Below, piece by piece: positions 1 through 8,724 of a stretch of DNA of 64,000 nt. Positions within the stretch are counted from its first letter, which is position 1. Every line of letters starts with the position of its first letter. This stretch comes from Mesorhizobium sp. B2-4-3 (GTDB taxonomy: Bacteria; Pseudomonadota; Alphaproteobacteria; Rhizobiales; Rhizobiaceae), in NCBI RefSeq assembly GCF_006442815.1, contig NZ_VFVL01000011.1, positions 103,502 to 167,501 of the forward strand, read 5' to 3'. Made by a program: the position numbers and the translations under genes. The notes below the pieces were generated by a model. The model saw only the letters and a program-made list of their open reading frames with translations. It ran no database searches and was not told the DNA's origin.

Positions 1-614
1 TCGACCACGATATCCGCGCCTTCGACGCAGCTTTTCCAGTCAGCCACGGCCAGGACCGGCTTGCCGAGGTCGGCGGCCAGCTTCGCGGCGAAGGCGTCGC
101 GGCTTTCCGGCCGGCGCGAATGGACGCGGATCTCGTCGAAGTCGAAGAGATGATCGAGCAGGCGCACATTCCAATAGGCGGTGCCGCGCGCGCCGATATG
201 GCCGAGCACCTTGGACGACTTCTTCGCCAGATGCTTGGCGCCGATGGCGGTGACCGCGCCGGTGCGCATGTCGGTGATGACGGTGGCGTCGAGGATGGCG
301 CGCGGCATGCCGGTGCGCGGATCGAAAAGATTGAGGATGCCGAATTCCGACGGCAGGCCGTGCCTGTAGTTGTCGACATAATCGCCGACGATCTTCACGC
401 CGGCGGCGTCGAGCGGCGCCACATAGCCGCGCAGCACGTTGAAGTGGCCGTGGAAGGACGGGTCGGGCTCGAGATGGACGCGCGGCTCGATAACGGTCCG
501 GCCGTTGCCCTGCGCGACGAGCCCGGCTTCCACGGCGCCGACGATCTCGGCGTCGGACATGGCAAGGGCTTCGATGTCGAGAGCATTGAGGTAGTCGATA
601 TAAATCGGCTTCAT
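1..614 (-). CDS. Ornithine cyclodeaminase/mu-crystallin family protein (3' part outside window)
   Basis: Reading the minus strand from the ATG at 614 gives 204 uninterrupted codons that run off the left edge, so only the N-terminal part is here. The start has a GAGGAAAA ribosome site just upstream. The protein begins MKPIYIDYLNALDIEAL and carries the family layout: an N-terminal substrate-binding region with NVLRGYVAPLDAAGVKIVGDY, an ITDMRTGAVTAIGAKHL helix, and a Rossmann turn GHIGARGTAYWNV at about residue 140 for NAD(P). Family members include ornithine cyclodeaminase, alanine dehydrogenase and ketimine reductases, and the substrate cannot be told from this fragment. It is divergent from sugar ABC operon 1. 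Family assignment is firm; function is open. Confidence 0.85.
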   Translation of the reverse strand, partial: MKPIYIDYLNALDIEALAMSDAEIVGAVEAGLVAQGNGRTVIEPRVHLEPDPSFHGHFNVLRGYVAPLDAAGVKIVGDYVDNYRHGLPSEFGILNLFDPRTGMPRAILDATVITDMRTGAVTAIGAKHLAKKSSKVLGHIGARGTAYWNVRLLDHLFDFDEIRVHSRRPESRDAFAAKLAADLGKPVLAVADWKSCVEGADIVV

Positions 615-1055
615 GCGTTTTCCTCGGCCACCCCGCGGCTCATCCATAACAGGCGAAACGGCGACACGGAAGTTTGTTGGATAAGCTCTGGACTGGACCA
701 GCGTCACGGCGATGTTTGCCTAGTCCTGCCGGCCAAGGCCGGAACCGAGGTTTCAGGCCATTCGACGAACAATTGAGCTCGCGCCGGTCGCATTTTTCGG
801 ACTTAAATCGCGTCGGCCCGCCACCTTCGAACTGCTCTTCCTCCGGCCGCGCGATTGATGCAACGGATTGCCAAAAAGCCAAAGAGTTTCCGGCTATTGC
901 GCCAGTTTCGGCAATCGATGCGTCCATTTGGAAAATAGTTGGAGAGGCGCGGTTCTTGAGCGCGGATTCATTTGACGAGCCACTGTTGAGCCGATTAGCT
1001 TTCGGGCGGGATGGGAGCCGACACGGCCTTGCCATCGGGGCGAAAGACACAAGCG
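615..1055. other. Intergenic region between divergent genes, no gene seen
   Basis: This stretch separates the minus-strand cyclodeaminase-family gene from operon 1. The open frames in it have no recognisable protein features and lack the codon pattern of the neighbours. A small GC stem, CCGGCC-AA-GGCCGG, lies at 729-742. It presumably holds promoters for both flanking genes, but I could not point to a convincing -35/-10 pair or operator. Confidence 0.5.
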
Positions 1056-2042
1056 ATGAATGCGATCGGCTGGCCGAACTGGAGGCGCCTTAATCAGGAA
1101 GGCATCGTCTTTGCCATCGCCATCCTGCTGTTCGCCGCCGCTGCGCTGGGCCTGCCCGGGTTCCTGACCGCCGACAATCTGGTGGCCATCGTCCGCTCGG
1201 TCTCGGTGCTCGGCATACTGGCGCTCGGCATGGCGGTCGTCATCATCGGCCGCGGCATCGACCTGTCGGCGGTGGCGATCATGGCGATGTCGGTCGCCTG
1301 GTATTTGCAACTGCTCAACACCGGAACCTCGGACGGGCTCGCCTTCGTGTATGTGCTGGCGGGCGTTTTAGCCATCGGCCTGCTCAACGGCTTTCTCGTC
1401 GCCTATGCCGACGTGCCGGCGATCTTCGTCACTTTGGCCACCGGCTCCTTCGTGTTCGGCTATGTGCGCTCGCAATTGATCACCCAGGATGCCGTGCCGG
1501 TGCCCGGCGGACATTGGGTCGAGCTGCTCGGCGGCGTCCGCTTCCTCGATATTCCGGTCGAGGTGTTCGTCTTCGCCGGGCTGGCCTTCCTGGTCTTCCT
1601 GTTCCTGCGCTACACCAAATGGGGCCGCTTCATCTATTTCGCGGGCGACAATCCGGTCGCCGCCCGCAACATCGGCGTTCCGGTGCGGCCTATGCTGGTG
1701 CTGCGCTATGTGCTGTCGGCTTTCGTGGCCCTGATCGCAGGCCTGCTGACGGCGGCCAGCCTGCATTCGATCAACACCCGCATCGTCAATTCGACGCTGC
1801 TCTACGACATTGTCCTGGTGGCGGTGATCGGCGGCATCGGCCTTTCGGGCGGCAGGGGCGGAGTGCGCAACGTGCTGGTGGGAGCGGCGCTGATCGGCAT
1901 CCTGCTCAACGCCATGACCATCATCGACATTCCACTGCTCTACCAGAACCTGATCAAGGCGGCGATCCTGCTCGGGGCCATCATCGTCGACGGCATCATC
2001 AATCCGCGCGACGAACAGACCGCGCAACAAGGCGACATTTAG
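1056..2042 (+). CDS. Sugar ABC transporter permease (RbsC-like, system 1)
   Basis: Inner-membrane permease of the ribose/CUT2 type (BPD_transp_2), about 328 residues and highly hydrophobic, with some 8-10 predicted membrane segments. It has the family landmarks: GILALGMAVVIIGRGIDLS near residue 60, a GDNPVAARNIGVPV cytoplasmic stretch, and VIGGIGLSGGRGG before the last helices. It should form the channel together with the permease half of the fusion protein downstream, fed by the binding protein at 2132 and powered by the ATPase at 6405. The start could also be the upstream ATG at 1011, which adds 15 mostly polar residues. I prefer 1056 because it gives a normal-length N-terminus, but neither ATG has a strong ribosome site. 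Confidence 0.88.
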   Translation: MNAIGWPNWRRLNQEGIVFAIAILLFAAAALGLPGFLTADNLVAIVRSVSVLGILALGMAVVIIGRGIDLSAVAIMAMSVAWYLQLLNTGTSDGLAFVYVLAGVLAIGLLNGFLVAYADVPAIFVTLATGSFVFGYVRSQLITQDAVPVPGGHWVELLGGVRFLDIPVEVFVFAGLAFLVFLFLRYTKWGRFIYFAGDNPVAARNIGVPVRPMLVLRYVLSAFVALIAGLLTAASLHSINTRIVNSTLLYDIVLVAVIGGIGLSGGRGGVRNVLVGAALIGILLNAMTIIDIPLLYQNLIKAAILLGAIIVDGIINPRDEQTAQQGDI

Positions 2043-2131
2043 AGCAGAGGGGCTAGCCCATCTTGCTCTCGGGGTACCCGGAGCGATCGCGACGATCGGC
2101 CGGCAATGAAAACCGAACCAGAGGATGTGAC

Positions 2132-3157
2132 ATGAAACTACTCAGAACATTGATGGCCGCCGCCACGGCGCTCGCCGTTACCGCCTTCGCGGCGCCGAGC
2201 TTCGCCGCCGACGATCCGGGCCCCGCCGCCTATGCCAAGTCGCTCAACGGCAAGCGTGTCATGCTGGTGCCGCTGGCGATGGGCTTCGACCTGGCGCAGG
2301 GCTGGGCGCACTATCTGAAGAAGGAAGTCGAGGCCTGGGGCGGCACGTTCGAGACCCGTGACCCGAACTGGGTCGTCGATGCCGGCGCGCAGGCGATCAC
2401 CGACGCCATCGCTTCAGACACGCGGCCTGACGTGCTCATCATCCATGCACCCGACCTCAACTCCTATTCGAAGTTGATGAAGAAGGCGCAGGCCGCCGGC
2501 ACCTATGTGCTGCTGGTCGACAATCCGGCGAACTTCCCGGCCGACGCCTTCGTCGGCAGCGACTGGGACAAGCTCGGCCAGCTCGAAGCCGAAGCGGCGA
2601 TCAAGGGCTGCGGCGAGAATTCCTCCAAGAAGATCGGGCTGGTGCAGGGCGACCAGGCAAACTCCTCGAGCCTCTACCAGTATGCCGGCATCATGAAGGT
2701 GCTGGAGAAGCATCCCGACTTCCAGGTGGTGGCAAAGCCCGACTCGAACTGGGACGCGACCACCTCGCGCAACGTGACGACGACGATGCTGCAGCAGCAC
2801 CCGGACATCTGCTCGATCATCGACTTCTGGGACGGCGACGCCACCGGCGCCTCGGCCGCGATCCGCGACGCCAAGCTCGACGGCAAGGTGTTCCTCGTCA
2901 CCACCGGCGGCGGCGAGAAGGCGGCCGATTGCGACAAGTTGGAAGACGGCACCTACGGCGCCGTGGTGATGACGGATCTTGCCCGACAGTCGGGCGACAT
3001 GAACGCCATCATCAAGTTCCTGCTGCAGAGCGGCCAGCCGGCCGGCACCTCGCACACCTACATCTACACGCTGGAGAAGGCGACGACCAAGGCCGACCTC
3101 AAGCCCGACAGCTGCTGGGACCTGAAGGCGCTGCAGGCCGAAGCGGCGGCGAAATAA
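2132..3157 (+). CDS. Sugar ABC transporter substrate-binding protein (system 1)
   Basis: Periplasmic binding protein of the ribose/galactose class (peripla_BP_4), about 341 residues. It starts with a signal peptide, MKLLRTLMAAATALAVTAF, with likely cleavage after SFA-A. The ATG at 2132 is chosen because AGAGGA lies just upstream and the signal peptide begins there; an in-frame ATG at 2063 would place 23 charged residues before it. The mature protein shows the two-lobe fold signature, with alternating segments such as RPDVLIIHAPDLN and KKIGLVQGDQ. Three cysteines toward the C-terminus (DICSI, ADCDK, DSCWD) may form disulfides. It lies between the two permease genes, and a stem-loop follows at 3183-3208. 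The ligand is unknown; the lactonase-like neighbours suggest a sugar or sugar lactone. Confidence 0.88.
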   Translation: MKLLRTLMAAATALAVTAFAAPSFAADDPGPAAYAKSLNGKRVMLVPLAMGFDLAQGWAHYLKKEVEAWGGTFETRDPNWVVDAGAQAITDAIASDTRPDVLIIHAPDLNSYSKLMKKAQAAGTYVLLVDNPANFPADAFVGSDWDKLGQLEAEAAIKGCGENSSKKIGLVQGDQANSSSLYQYAGIMKVLEKHPDFQVVAKPDSNWDATTSRNVTTTMLQQHPDICSIIDFWDGDATGASAAIRDAKLDGKVFLVTTGGGEKAADCDKLEDGTYGAVVMTDLARQSGDMNAIIKFLLQSGQPAGTSHTYIYTLEKATTKADLKPDSCWDLKALQAEAAAK

Positions 3158-3182
3158 GCCGCGCCGCCAGAACGCATCCACA

Positions 3183-3208
3183 AGGTGGCCGGATTGTTCC
3201 GGCCACCT
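3183..3208 (+). terminator. Intra-operon stem-loop after the system 1 binding-protein gene
   Basis: Perfect 10-bp stem AGGTGGCCGG / CCGGCCACCT with a 6-base loop, followed by only a short CTTT. It lies 25 bases after the binding-protein stop and before the fusion gene. Such stems often partly stop transcription or protect the upstream mRNA, raising binding-protein levels over the permeases. The role here is inference. Confidence 0.6.
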
Positions 3209-3235
3209 CTTTCCCATTGATGACAGCAGCAGCCG

Positions 3236-5359
3236 ATGAATTTTCGTGAACGCCTCCAGGCCTGGCGCTACAATCTCGTGCCCGACCATCTGGTCGGCGA
3301 GATCCTGACCAAGCGCTGGACCGACAACGCCATTCCTTTCCTGGCGCTGGTGGCGACGCTTGGCGTGTTCGGCTCGATCATTCCGGGCTTCTTCAAGCTC
3401 ACCTCGCTGCAGGAATCGACCCGCCAGCTGGGCGAGTTCTCGCTTGTGGTCATCGGCATGACCGTGGTGATGCTGGGTGGCGGCATCGATCTTGCGGTCG
3501 GCTCGATCTTCGCGCTGTCCTGTTTCTCCGCCGTCTACGTCTTCTTCATCCTCGAACAGTCGATCTGGCTGGCCTTGGCCGCGGCACTCTGCACGGGGCT
3601 CGTCTTCGGCGCCATCAACGGCTACCTGGTCGGGTATCTGAGGCTGCGCGCCTTCCTCACCACGCTGGTCACCTTCATTTTCGGGCGGGCGCTGTTCGAC
3701 ATCCTCGTCACCACCTATGCCGCCGACGTGCAGCTTTCCCAGGCAAGTTCCGATGTGCTCGACTTCATCGGCGACGGCACGTTCTGGGGCCTGTCGATCT
3801 CGGTCTGGCTAGCAATCGTCCTCGCCATCGTCACGCATATCGCGTTGACGCGATCGCGCCCCGGCTGGCATGTGCTGGCCGTGGGTGGCTCCCGGCGCTC
3901 GGCGCACAATGCCGGCATCCGGGTGCGCCGCACCGTCTTCATGACCTATGTTTTCTCCGGCTTCTGCGCCTCGATCGGCGGCTTTCTCATCGCCTGCCGG
4001 TTGAGCGGAGCGGGGCCGGGCACCGGCCTCAATCTCGAGATCATGGCGCTGACGGCGGCGGTGGTCGGCGGCGTCAGCCTGGGCGGCGGACGCGGCTCGG
4101 TGGTCAAGGGCCTGATGGGCGCCATCATCGTGCTTACCATGACCAACGGCCTGATCCGCCTGGGCTATGGCACCGGCACCAACCAGATGGTGCTCGGCAT
4201 CCTGCTCGCGGTCGCCGTCACCATCGACATCCGCTGGCTGAAGAACCGCCACAAGGTGCTGAACGAGGTCTATGTTGCGCCGGTCTACCTCAGGATGGGT
4301 GAGACGCAATCGGCCGCGCCAGGTTCCGGCACGTCCTACGAGCTAGACAATCGGCTTTCGGTGGCGGATCATATTGGGCTCGGCGAGCTGGAAGGGCCCG
4401 AGGACGTGATCCTCGACCGCGATGACCATCTCTATTGCGGTACGCGCCATGGCGAGATCGTCCGCTTCTTCGCGCCTGATTATGTGAAGTCGGAAGTGTT
4501 TGCCCACATAGGCGGCTTCCCGCTGGGGCTGGCCTTCGACAGATCGGGCAATCTGATCAGCTGCGTCGGCGCCATGGGGCTCTATTCGGTCTCGCCGGAG
4601 CGGGACGTGAAGCGCCTGTCGGCCGAGACGGCGCGCTCCTGGACCTCGATCGTCGACGATGCGCGGCTGCGCGATCCCAACGATTGCGACATCGCGCCCG
4701 ACGGCCGCATCTATTTCACGGATTCGACGAAGCGCTATGACGCCCATGATTGGGCGCTGGACTCGATCGAGAACCGCGCCACGGGCCGCCTTCTGGTCTA
4801 CGACCCGAAGGACGGTTCCACCAAGACGCTGCTCGACGGCTACCGCTACACCAACGGCGTTTGCATGGCGCATGACGGCAAGTCGCTGTTCTTCGCCGAA
4901 AGCTGGGCCTGCCGCGTGCATCGCTATTGGCTGGAAGGACCGAAGGCCGGTACGGCCGAATGCGTTATCCGCGACATGCCGGGCTACCCCGACAACATCA
5001 ACCGCGCTTCCGACGGTAATTACTGGATGGCCTGGCTCGGCATGCGCACGCCGAGCTTCGACCTGTCGCTGCGCCACCCCGACATGCGTAAGCGCATGAC
5101 GCGCCGCCTGCCGCAGGACGAGTGGCTGTTCCCCAACATCAACACCGGCGGGGTGGTGAAGTTCAACGAGAAGGGCGGCATCGTCGATGCGATGGGCGAC
5201 CTCACTGGCGGTGCGCATCCAATGGTCACCTCGATGCGTGAGCACAAGGGTTTTCTGTTCGTTGGCGGTATCCTCAACAACCGCATCGGCCGCTACAGGA
5301 TTGCGGGCGCCGACCCCAACTGGACCAGCCCGGCTTCCTATTGGGGAGCAAAGCCATGA
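3236..5359 (+). CDS. Sugar ABC permease fused to an SMP-30/strictosidine-synthase-like beta-propeller
   Basis: A single 707-residue ORF with two parts. Residues 1 to about 345 are a full ribose-type permease (VVIGMTVVMLGGGIDLAVGS near residue 75; VVGGVSLGGGRGS near 280). After a linker, residues about 365-700 form a six-bladed propeller of the SMP-30/gluconolactonase/strictosidine synthase class. It keeps residues matching the family metal ligands: E389 in GPEDV, N540 in TNGV and D586 in PDNIN. RbsC-type permeases have a cytoplasmic C-terminus, so the propeller should face the cytosol, where it could hydrolyse an imported lactone. The frame is continuous and codon use is uniform across the junction, so this looks like a genuine fusion. 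The next gene overlaps by ATGA. The lactonase activity and substrate are inferred. Confidence 0.88.
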   Translation: MNFRERLQAWRYNLVPDHLVGEILTKRWTDNAIPFLALVATLGVFGSIIPGFFKLTSLQESTRQLGEFSLVVIGMTVVMLGGGIDLAVGSIFALSCFSAVYVFFILEQSIWLALAAALCTGLVFGAINGYLVGYLRLRAFLTTLVTFIFGRALFDILVTTYAADVQLSQASSDVLDFIGDGTFWGLSISVWLAIVLAIVTHIALTRSRPGWHVLAVGGSRRSAHNAGIRVRRTVFMTYVFSGFCASIGGFLIACRLSGAGPGTGLNLEIMALTAAVVGGVSLGGGRGSVVKGLMGAIIVLTMTNGLIRLGYGTGTNQMVLGILLAVAVTIDIRWLKNRHKVLNEVYVAPVYLRMGETQSAAPGSGTSYELDNRLSVADHIGLGELEGPEDVILDRDDHLYCGTRHGEIVRFFAPDYVKSEVFAHIGGFPLGLAFDRSGNLISCVGAMGLYSVSPERDVKRLSAETARSWTSIVDDARLRDPNDCDIAPDGRIYFTDSTKRYDAHDWALDSIENRATGRLLVYDPKDGSTKTLLDGYRYTNGVCMAHDGKSLFFAESWACRVHRYWLEGPKAGTAECVIRDMPGYPDNINRASDGNYWMAWLGMRTPSFDLSLRHPDMRKRMTRRLPQDEWLFPNINTGGVVKFNEKGGIVDAMGDLTGGAHPMVTSMREHKGFLFVGGILNNRIGRYRIAGADPNWTSPASYWGAKP

Positions 5360-6405
5360 TCCTCGATCCGATCCTGGACATGTTTCGCGGCAAGGCGGTG
5401 ACCATCCCGCCGCTCGACGGAGCTTTTCGCCCGAATACGCGGCTGGATGATGCGCCGGCCTTCGCCGAGCTGACCGAACCGGACAATCTGCTGGTCGCCG
5501 ACGAGCGGCTGCTCGCATCCAGCGGCAACACTGTCCTGGCGGTTGCGGCCGGTTCTGAGTCCGTCGTGGTCGAGACCTTTCAATCCCCCGTTACCGCGCT
5601 GGCGCTGTCACCAGCGGGCGAACTGACGGCCGGGCTGGAGAGCGGCAAGCTGCTCATCGCCGGCAAGGAGGTTTCGCTGCCGGCCGAAATCCGTTGCATC
5701 ACCGCGCTTGCCTATGCCGATGATGGTACGCTTTGGCTGGCCAATGGTTCGGCACAGTGTCTGCCGTCGCAATGGGCGGCCGACCTGATGAAGAAGGGCG
5801 CGTCCGGGTCGTTGTGGGCGCGAACGGTGGGGGGAGCGTTTCGCAAGGTGGCCGGCGATATTGCTTTCCCTTACGGACTATATCCCACCGGCGGCGATGT
5901 GGTGATCAGCGAGAGCTGGCGCCATCAACTGGTGCGCTTCAGCAAGACCGGCAACCGCACCATGGCGCTGACGCATCTGCCCGGCTATCCCGCTCGCCTG
6001 TCGCCATCTGGCGACGGCGGGGCGTGGCTGAGCTTGTTCGCGCCGCGCAACCGGCTGATCGAATTCGTGCTGCAGGAAACGCATTATCGCCAGGATATGA
6101 TCGACCAGGTGCCGCCGGCCTGCTGGATCGCGCCGGCGCTGGCCTCCAACCGCAGCTTTCTCGAGCCGCTGCAATGCGGCGGCATCCGCACCATGGGTAT
6201 CCACAAGCCGTGGTCGCCCAGCCGCTCCTACGGGCTCGTCGTGAAGCTCGACCGGACCCTGCAGCCGCAATTCAGCCTGCACAGCCGCGCCGACGGCACG
6301 CGCCACGGCATCTGCAGCGTTGCGGAACAGGACGGCCGCCTGTTCATCGCCTCGAAAGGCGGCGATTGCGTGCTTGCCGTCGACCTCGCTTCGGGAGGTT
6401 TCTGA
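5356..6405 (+). CDS. SMP-30/strictosidine-synthase-like propeller protein, catalytic residues apparently lost
   Basis: A 349-residue protein starting at the ATG inside the ATGA overlap with the fusion gene (an in-frame ATG at 5341 lies inside that gene). It has no signal peptide, so it should be cytosolic. By eye it aligns with the fusion's propeller, for example GDVVISESWRHQLVRF against KSLFFAESWACRVHRY, and HLPGYPARLSPSGDG against DMPGYPDNINRASDG. At the putative metal sites the residues differ: Glu to Asp near residue 37, Asn to Tyr at 173 and Asp to Ala at 213. It may therefore be a non-catalytic partner, ligand sensor or structural subunit. It ends in a TGATG overlap with the ATPase gene, so translation is probably coupled. 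Confidence 0.8.
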   Translation: MILDPILDMFRGKAVTIPPLDGAFRPNTRLDDAPAFAELTEPDNLLVADERLLASSGNTVLAVAAGSESVVVETFQSPVTALALSPAGELTAGLESGKLLIAGKEVSLPAEIRCITALAYADDGTLWLANGSAQCLPSQWAADLMKKGASGSLWARTVGGAFRKVAGDIAFPYGLYPTGGDVVISESWRHQLVRFSKTGNRTMALTHLPGYPARLSPSGDGGAWLSLFAPRNRLIEFVLQETHYRQDMIDQVPPACWIAPALASNRSFLEPLQCGGIRTMGIHKPWSPSRSYGLVVKLDRTLQPQFSLHSRADGTRHGICSVAEQDGRLFIASKGGDCVLAVDLASGGF

Positions 6406-7901
6406 TGGAACCGATCGTGCGCCTGGAGGACGTGACGAAAACCTATCGCGGCGTCCCGGCGGTGAAGAACGTCAGCTTCGATCTGAGGAAAGGCGAGATC
6501 CACGCGCTGCTCGGCGAGAACGGCGCCGGCAAGTCGACGCTGACCAAGATCATCGCCGGCGTCGTCGACGCCACTTCGGGCAAGATGTTCCACAAGGGGC
6601 AAGAGATCGCTTACGCCTCGCCGCATGCCGCGCTGGAAGCCGGCATTGCCATGGTGTTCCAGGAGACCAGCCTGGTGCCGTCGATGACGGTGGCGCAGAA
6701 CCTCTATCTCGGCACCGAGAAATTCCTCAACCGGCTGCGCGGCACCTACATCTCGGCGCAGCAATTCCTGCAGTCGCTGAATTTTCCCGTGGACCCGAAC
6801 GCGATGGTGGCGACGCTTGGCGCGGCCAAGCGGCAGATGGTGGAGATCGCGCGCGCCGTCCACCACAATGCCGAGATCATCATCTTCGACGAACCGACGG
6901 CGACGCTGACGCCTGAGGAGAAGCGCCATTTCTTCGCGCTGATCCGCCGGCTGAAGGCGCGCGGCGTGTCGATCGTCTTCATCAGCCATGCGCTGGAAGA
7001 AGCGCTGATGATCGCCGACCGCATCACCATCCTGCGCGACGGCGAGCTGGTGGTCACCGACGAGACATCGGCCTTCGACCGCGACAAGATCGTCGCCGCC
7101 ATGGTCGGCCGCTCCCTGTCGGGGCAGATCTACCGCCAGCGCGATGAGGCGAAATTGCGCAAGGCAGGCAAGAAGGTGCTGTCCGTGCAGGACATCTCGA
7201 TGAGCAACATCGTGCGCAACAATTCCTTCTCGATCTTCGAGAGCCAGATCACCGGCGTGTTCGGGCTGATCGGCTCGGGACGCACCGAGACCTTCAAGAT
7301 CGTGTCGGGCATCTACAAGCGCGACTTTTTGCGCGGTGGTGCGATTGAATTGGACGACAAGCCGGTGCGCTACCTCGTGCCGAGCGAGGCGGTGGCCGAC
7401 GGCATCGTCTACGTCACCGAAGACCGCAAAAGCGAAGGCATCTTCGAGACTATGGGCATCGCCGAGAACCTGTTCGGCGGGCTGCTCGCCGCCGGTCGCG
7501 AGAAAGCCTGGGTGATCAACCAGCAGGAGATGCGGCAGCTCTCGGCCGAATGGACCAAGACGCTCAACATCAAGGCGATCAACGACAATGCCCGCGTGGT
7601 CGAGCTTTCCGGCGGCAACCAGCAGAAGGTGGTGATCGGCAAGGGGCTGGTGCAGCAGCCGCGCATCGTCATCCTCGACGAGCCGACCCGCGGCGTCGAT
7701 GTCGGCGCCATCGCCGAGATCCACCAGATCATCAACCGGCTGGCCGACGAGGGCCTCGCCGTCGTCGTCATCTCGTCCTACCTGCCGGAGATCATGAACC
7801 TGTCCGACCGCATCCTGGTCTGCCGCCAGGGCCGCATCGTCGAGGAGTTCTCGCCGGCGGAGGCGACGGAGGAGAAGATCATGTACGCGGCGGTGCACTA
7901 G
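6405..7901 (+). CDS. Sugar ABC transporter ATP-binding protein (RbsA-like, two domains, system 1)
   Basis: A 498-residue ATPase with two nucleotide-binding domains, typical of ribose/xylose-type importers. The start at 6405 is set by the TGATG overlap with the preceding gene; the frame stays open far upstream but encodes nothing family-like there. Domain 1 has Walker A GENGAGKST near residue 38, a divergent signature LGAAKRQM, and Walker B IIIFDEPTATLTPEE. Domain 2 has a degenerate P-loop region GLIGSGRTETF, the signature LSGGNQQKV, and Walker B IVILDEPTRGVDVG. The degenerate second P-loop is normal in this family. It energises the two permeases of the operon and is the last gene in it. Confidence 0.92.
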   Translation: MEPIVRLEDVTKTYRGVPAVKNVSFDLRKGEIHALLGENGAGKSTLTKIIAGVVDATSGKMFHKGQEIAYASPHAALEAGIAMVFQETSLVPSMTVAQNLYLGTEKFLNRLRGTYISAQQFLQSLNFPVDPNAMVATLGAAKRQMVEIARAVHHNAEIIIFDEPTATLTPEEKRHFFALIRRLKARGVSIVFISHALEEALMIADRITILRDGELVVTDETSAFDRDKIVAAMVGRSLSGQIYRQRDEAKLRKAGKKVLSVQDISMSNIVRNNSFSIFESQITGVFGLIGSGRTETFKIVSGIYKRDFLRGGAIELDDKPVRYLVPSEAVADGIVYVTEDRKSEGIFETMGIAENLFGGLLAAGREKAWVINQQEMRQLSAEWTKTLNIKAINDNARVVELSGGNQQKVVIGKGLVQQPRIVILDEPTRGVDVGAIAEIHQIINRLADEGLAVVVISSYLPEIMNLSDRILVCRQGRIVEEFSPAEATEEKIMYAAVH

Positions 7902-7950
7902 GGTGTTGGCTGGCGGGCACTTCGACAATTGGCCGAATCGTCCGTCCCGT

Positions 7951-8132
7951 CGTCATCCACGGGCGGAGCAAGGAGCGAAGCGACGCGCGCAGACCTGAGG
8001 ATCCATTCCGTGACTTTTAGGCGTTGCTACGGTCCAGAATTCTGCTTCGCTGCATCCCTCGCGCGAGGTCGCGGCATGGATTCCAGGGTCTGCGCGCGTC
8101 GCTGCGCTCCTTGCTCCGCCCTAGAATGACGA
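7951..8132. repeat. Palindromic intergenic repeat, copy 1 of family A
   Basis: About 182 bp with long imperfect inverted arms. The left arm begins CGTCATCCACGGGCGGAGCA and the right arm ends as its near reverse complement (TTGCTCCGCCCTAGAATGAC). The middle contains GGATCCATTCCGTGAC on the left and GCGGCATGGATTCC on the right. A second copy lies at 63787-63970 with the same arms and order. It fills most of the 369-base gap 7902-8270, where I see no gene. It encodes no protein and has the look of a non-autonomous palindromic element common in rhizobial genomes. Confidence 0.85.
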
Positions 8133-8270
8133 TGCTGAGGTGCTTCGGCCAACTTCCGCGGCGGTGTGTTGTTTCGAGCTAAAAACTGAATCGGACAAAC
8201 AGGTTAGCCGTCTATGCGCAACACTTGATTCAACGACCTCGACCGGCGATTCAAACGAAAGGACCACACG

Positions 8271-8678
8271 ATGGCCACCACAAAACTGCTCACCGACGCC
8301 GAGGTCGAAAAGATCCCGGCGGTGAAGGCGGTGTTCGACGATATCCGCGCGACGCGAAAATCCGACTTCGTCAACAATTTCTGGCGCGGGCTGGCCAACG
8401 ATCCGGCGGCGCTGAAGCGGGTGTGGGAACAGCTCAAGGCAGTGATGGTCGCCGACAGCGCCGTCGATCCGCTGACCAAGGAAATGATCTACATCGCCGT
8501 CTCCACCGCCAACGGCTGCTCCTACTGCGTCCATTCGCATACGGCCGCCGCCCGCGCCAAGGGCATGACCGACGCGCAGCATGGCGAGCTTGTGTCGATC
8601 ATCGGCCTGGCCGGACAGACGAACCATCTGGTGACGGCAATGCAGATACCGCTCGACCCGCAGTTCGAGGTGAAGTGA
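8271..8678 (+). CDS. Carboxymuconolactone decarboxylase/AhpD-like family protein
   Basis: A small 135-residue all-helical protein of the CMD/AhpD superfamily. The active-site pattern is visible: E71 (PLTKEMIYIAVS), then C83-S-Y-C86 and H90 in NGCSYCVHSH, the CxxC...H relay of alkylhydroperoxidase D-like proteins. This points to a disulfide or peroxide-reducing role, although many family members have no proven activity. The ATG at 8271 follows a GAAAGGA ribosome site. It stands alone on the plus strand between operon 1 and the convergent molybdenum hydroxylase operon, so it may have its own promoter within or after the family A repeat. Confidence 0.88.
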   Translation: MATTKLLTDAEVEKIPAVKAVFDDIRATRKSDFVNNFWRGLANDPAALKRVWEQLKAVMVADSAVDPLTKEMIYIAVSTANGCSYCVHSHTAAARAKGMTDAQHGELVSIIGLAGQTNHLVTAMQIPLDPQFEVK

Positions 8679-8686
8679 AGCGCAGG

Positions 8687-8722
8687 CTTCTCCTTCTCCC
8701 ACAAGGGGAGAAGGAAGAAGCG
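8687..8722. repeat. Short palindrome between convergent genes (family B arm)
   Basis: CTTCTCCTTCTCCC, then ACAA, then GGGGAGAAGGAAGAAG: a 36-bp near-perfect hairpin between convergent genes. The core CCTTCTCCCACAAGGGGAGAAGG recurs at 17116-17138, with a related form at 16992-17016. It may serve as a bidirectional terminator even though it lacks a clear T tract. Confidence 0.7.
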
Positions 8723-8724
8723 CG

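Noticed and set aside
674..1093. 139-codon plus-strand frame between the first two genes
   Set aside because: No family features, no ribosome site, Ser/Arg/Phe-rich composition unlike the neighbours, and it overlaps the start of the permease gene.
5733..6404. Upstream extension of the system 1 ATPase frame
   Set aside because: The frame is open, but the translation is an out-of-frame shadow of the propeller gene. Family similarity begins at the ATG at 6405.
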